NCBI GenBank assembly: GCA_902466275.1
Contig: CABQQJ010000079.1
Coordinates: 1-5,295, forward strand
Direction of reading: 5' to 3'
Source: an uncultured Veillonella sp.
GTDB lineage: Bacteria > Bacillota > Negativicutes > Veillonellales > Veillonellaceae
Length of the DNA: 5,295 nt
The notes beneath the pieces are model-generated. The model worked only from the letters and a program-made list of their open reading frames with translations, did not search any database and was not told where the DNA came from. Positions 4,292-5,295 of this stretch are shown one piece after another. The position numbers and the translations under genes are program-made. The number at the start of each line of letters is the position of its first letter. The first letter of the stretch is position 1.

Positions 4292-5083
4292 TTATGCGTC
4301 AGCTTTTAGCACAGCTTGTTTCATAGATTGTACGTAATCAAACAACGCTTGGTCCGCATGTTCACCGTGTTCTGCCACGATTTTAACGATAGCAGAGCCT
4401 ACGATGGCTCCATCGGATACGCGCGCCATAGCTTCCGCTTGTTCTGGCTTAGAAATACCAAAACCAACGGCTACAGGAATATCTGTATATTTGCGAATCG
4501 TTTCAACGATGGATTTAATATCCGTCTTAATTTCACTGCGCATGCCTGTAACGCCAAGGGAAGATACACAGTATACAAAGCCTTCTGCGTCTTTGGCGAT
4601 CATTTCGATGCGGTTTTCAGATGTTGGCGCAATTAAGGATACAACTTCAACACCATGCTTATGAGCCACACTAGCGAGCTCGCCTTTTTCTTCAAACGGC
4701 ATATCTGGCACGATAACACCAGAGATTCCCACCTCTTCACAAAGGGTAAAGAATTTTTCACGACCGAATACGTAAATAGGATTCAAATAGGTCATGAATA
4801 CGAGCGGTATAGTCACCGCATCATCACCTGTACGCAGACGACGCACCATATCGAAGATATCATTGATTTTTACGCCTGTAGATAATGCGCGTGTACTTGC
4901 TTCTTGGATAACTGGGCCTTCCGCTGTTGGATCGGAGAATGGAATACCAATTTCTACCATGTCGGCGCCGGCTTTCACCATCACGCGAATATAACGTTCT
5001 GTATTTTCAATACCATGGTCACCAGCACTGATGAATGGGATGAATGCCTTGCCCTTTGTGAAAGCGTCTTTAATTTTACTCAT
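4292..5083 (-). CDS. trpA: Tryptophan synthase alpha subunit
   Basis: The 263-residue product is a full-length TrpA TIM barrel, which cleaves indole-3-glycerol phosphate to indole and glyceraldehyde-3-phosphate and passes indole through the tunnel to TrpB. Landmarks run in order: FISAGD at 17-22, [15 protein letters not shown] at 43-57 with the general-acid/base Glu44 (Salmonella Glu49), [10 protein letters not shown] at 93-102, VPDMPFEE at 125-132, GFVYCVS at 168-174 with Tyr171 (Salmonella Tyr175), loop GVTG at 177-180, and the phosphate-binding GFGIS (207-211) and GSAIV (229-233). The position of Salmonella Asp60, eleven residues after the catalytic Glu, is Glu55 here. The first gene downstream of trpB, it overlaps it by 8 nt and is preceded by GAGGGG 9 nt before the ATG, so translation is probably coupled. 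It is the last gene of the trp operon and ends at the hairpin at 4216-4250. Confidence 0.97.
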   Translation of the reverse strand: MSKIKDAFTKGKAFIPFISAGDHGIENTERYIRVMVKAGADMVEIGIPFSDPTAEGPVIQEASTRALSTGVKINDIFDMVRRLRTGDDAVTIPLVFMTYLNPIYVFGREKFFTLCEEVGISGVIVPDMPFEEKGELASVAHKHGVEVVSLIAPTSENRIEMIAKDAEGFVYCVSSLGVTGMRSEIKTDIKSIVETIRKYTDIPVAVGFGISKPEQAEAMARVSDGAIVGSAIVKIVAEHGEHADQALFDYVQSMKQAVLKADA

Positions 5084-5295
5084 GAAGATCCACCCCTCTG
5101 TATTTCGCCATAGCCGCTACGTCTTTATCGCCACGACCAGATAAACAAATAATAATGATGTCGTCCTTGCTCATAGTAGGAGCAATTTTACGTGCATGTG
5201 CCACCGCATGAGCACTTTCAATGGCTGGAATAATACCTTCCAAACGAGATAAATATTCAAAGGCATCTACTGCTTCGTCATCTGTAACAGGCACG
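5076..5295 (-). CDS. trpB: Tryptophan synthase beta subunit, C-terminal fragment (5' part beyond window)
   Basis: The visible 72 residues are the C-terminus of TrpB, the PLP enzyme that condenses indole with serine to tryptophan. [12 protein letters not shown] corresponds to the EGIIPALESSHA segment holding Glu350 in Salmonella numbering. SGRGDKD contains the Ser that contacts the PLP ring nitrogen (Ser377). The C-terminal YRGVDLHE is as expected for a complete end, so nothing suggests truncation other than the window edge; the first in-window codon, GTG, is an internal Val. The stop TAA (5078-5076) lies within trpA, giving an 8-nt overlap typical of trpBA coupling, which helps keep the alpha and beta subunits equimolar. 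Confidence 0.96.
   Translation of the reverse strand, partial: VPVTDDEAVDAFEYLSRLEGIIPAIESAHAVAHARKIAPTMSKDDIIIICLSGRGDKDVAAMAKYRGVDLHE

Noticed and set aside
4316..5113. Several plus-strand open frames across trpA
   Set aside because: All are antisense to a full-length, well-conserved TrpA and have no independent support.

Overview
The window looks like chromosome from a low-GC, Gram-negative-type Firmicute, most likely a Veillonella or close Negativicutes relative. The genus is inferred from recalled similarity of the TrpA/TrpB proteins, AGGAG-type ribosome binding sites and AT-rich intergenic DNA; no search was run. Seven protein genes are supported. Two are cut by the window edges, and no RNA genes, IS elements or CRISPR arrays were seen.

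Left part (1-3690, all minus strand). At the left edge is the N-terminal 179 codons of a single-pass membrane-anchored protein with an extracytoplasmic domain resembling DUF2939. Upstream of it is a cluster of four DUF805-type (YhaH-like) membrane-protein paralogues, in transcription order: 3690-2803 (degenerate DUF805 core plus a C-terminal NTF2-like-looking domain), 2799-2230 (plain), 2011-1376 (N-terminal zinc ribbon) and 1236-706 (plain). The first two are 3 nt apart and almost certainly translationally coupled. The other two are separated by 218 and 139 nt and have their own candidate promoters. A perfect 14-bp hairpin with a T-tract (645-683) closes the cluster.

Middle (3691-4291). A divergent intergenic region holds a 15-bp perfect palindrome and a tandem 10-bp repeat. 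It is followed by one plus-strand gene for a small secreted, His/Lys-rich protein of unknown function. A bidirectional hairpin terminator (4216-4250) separates this gene from the convergent trp genes.

Right part (4292-5295, minus strand). This is the 3' end of a tryptophan operon: the C-terminus of trpB overlapping trpA by 8 nt. TrpA carries Glu at the position of the catalytic Asp60 of the Salmonella enzyme.

The trp genes are ordinary metabolism. The least explained part is the DUF805 cluster: one membrane core repeated four times with different add-on domains (zinc ribbon, C-terminal accessory domain, shared TPS linker plus extra helix). This suggests a multi-component envelope system, but its function cannot be read from the sequence.
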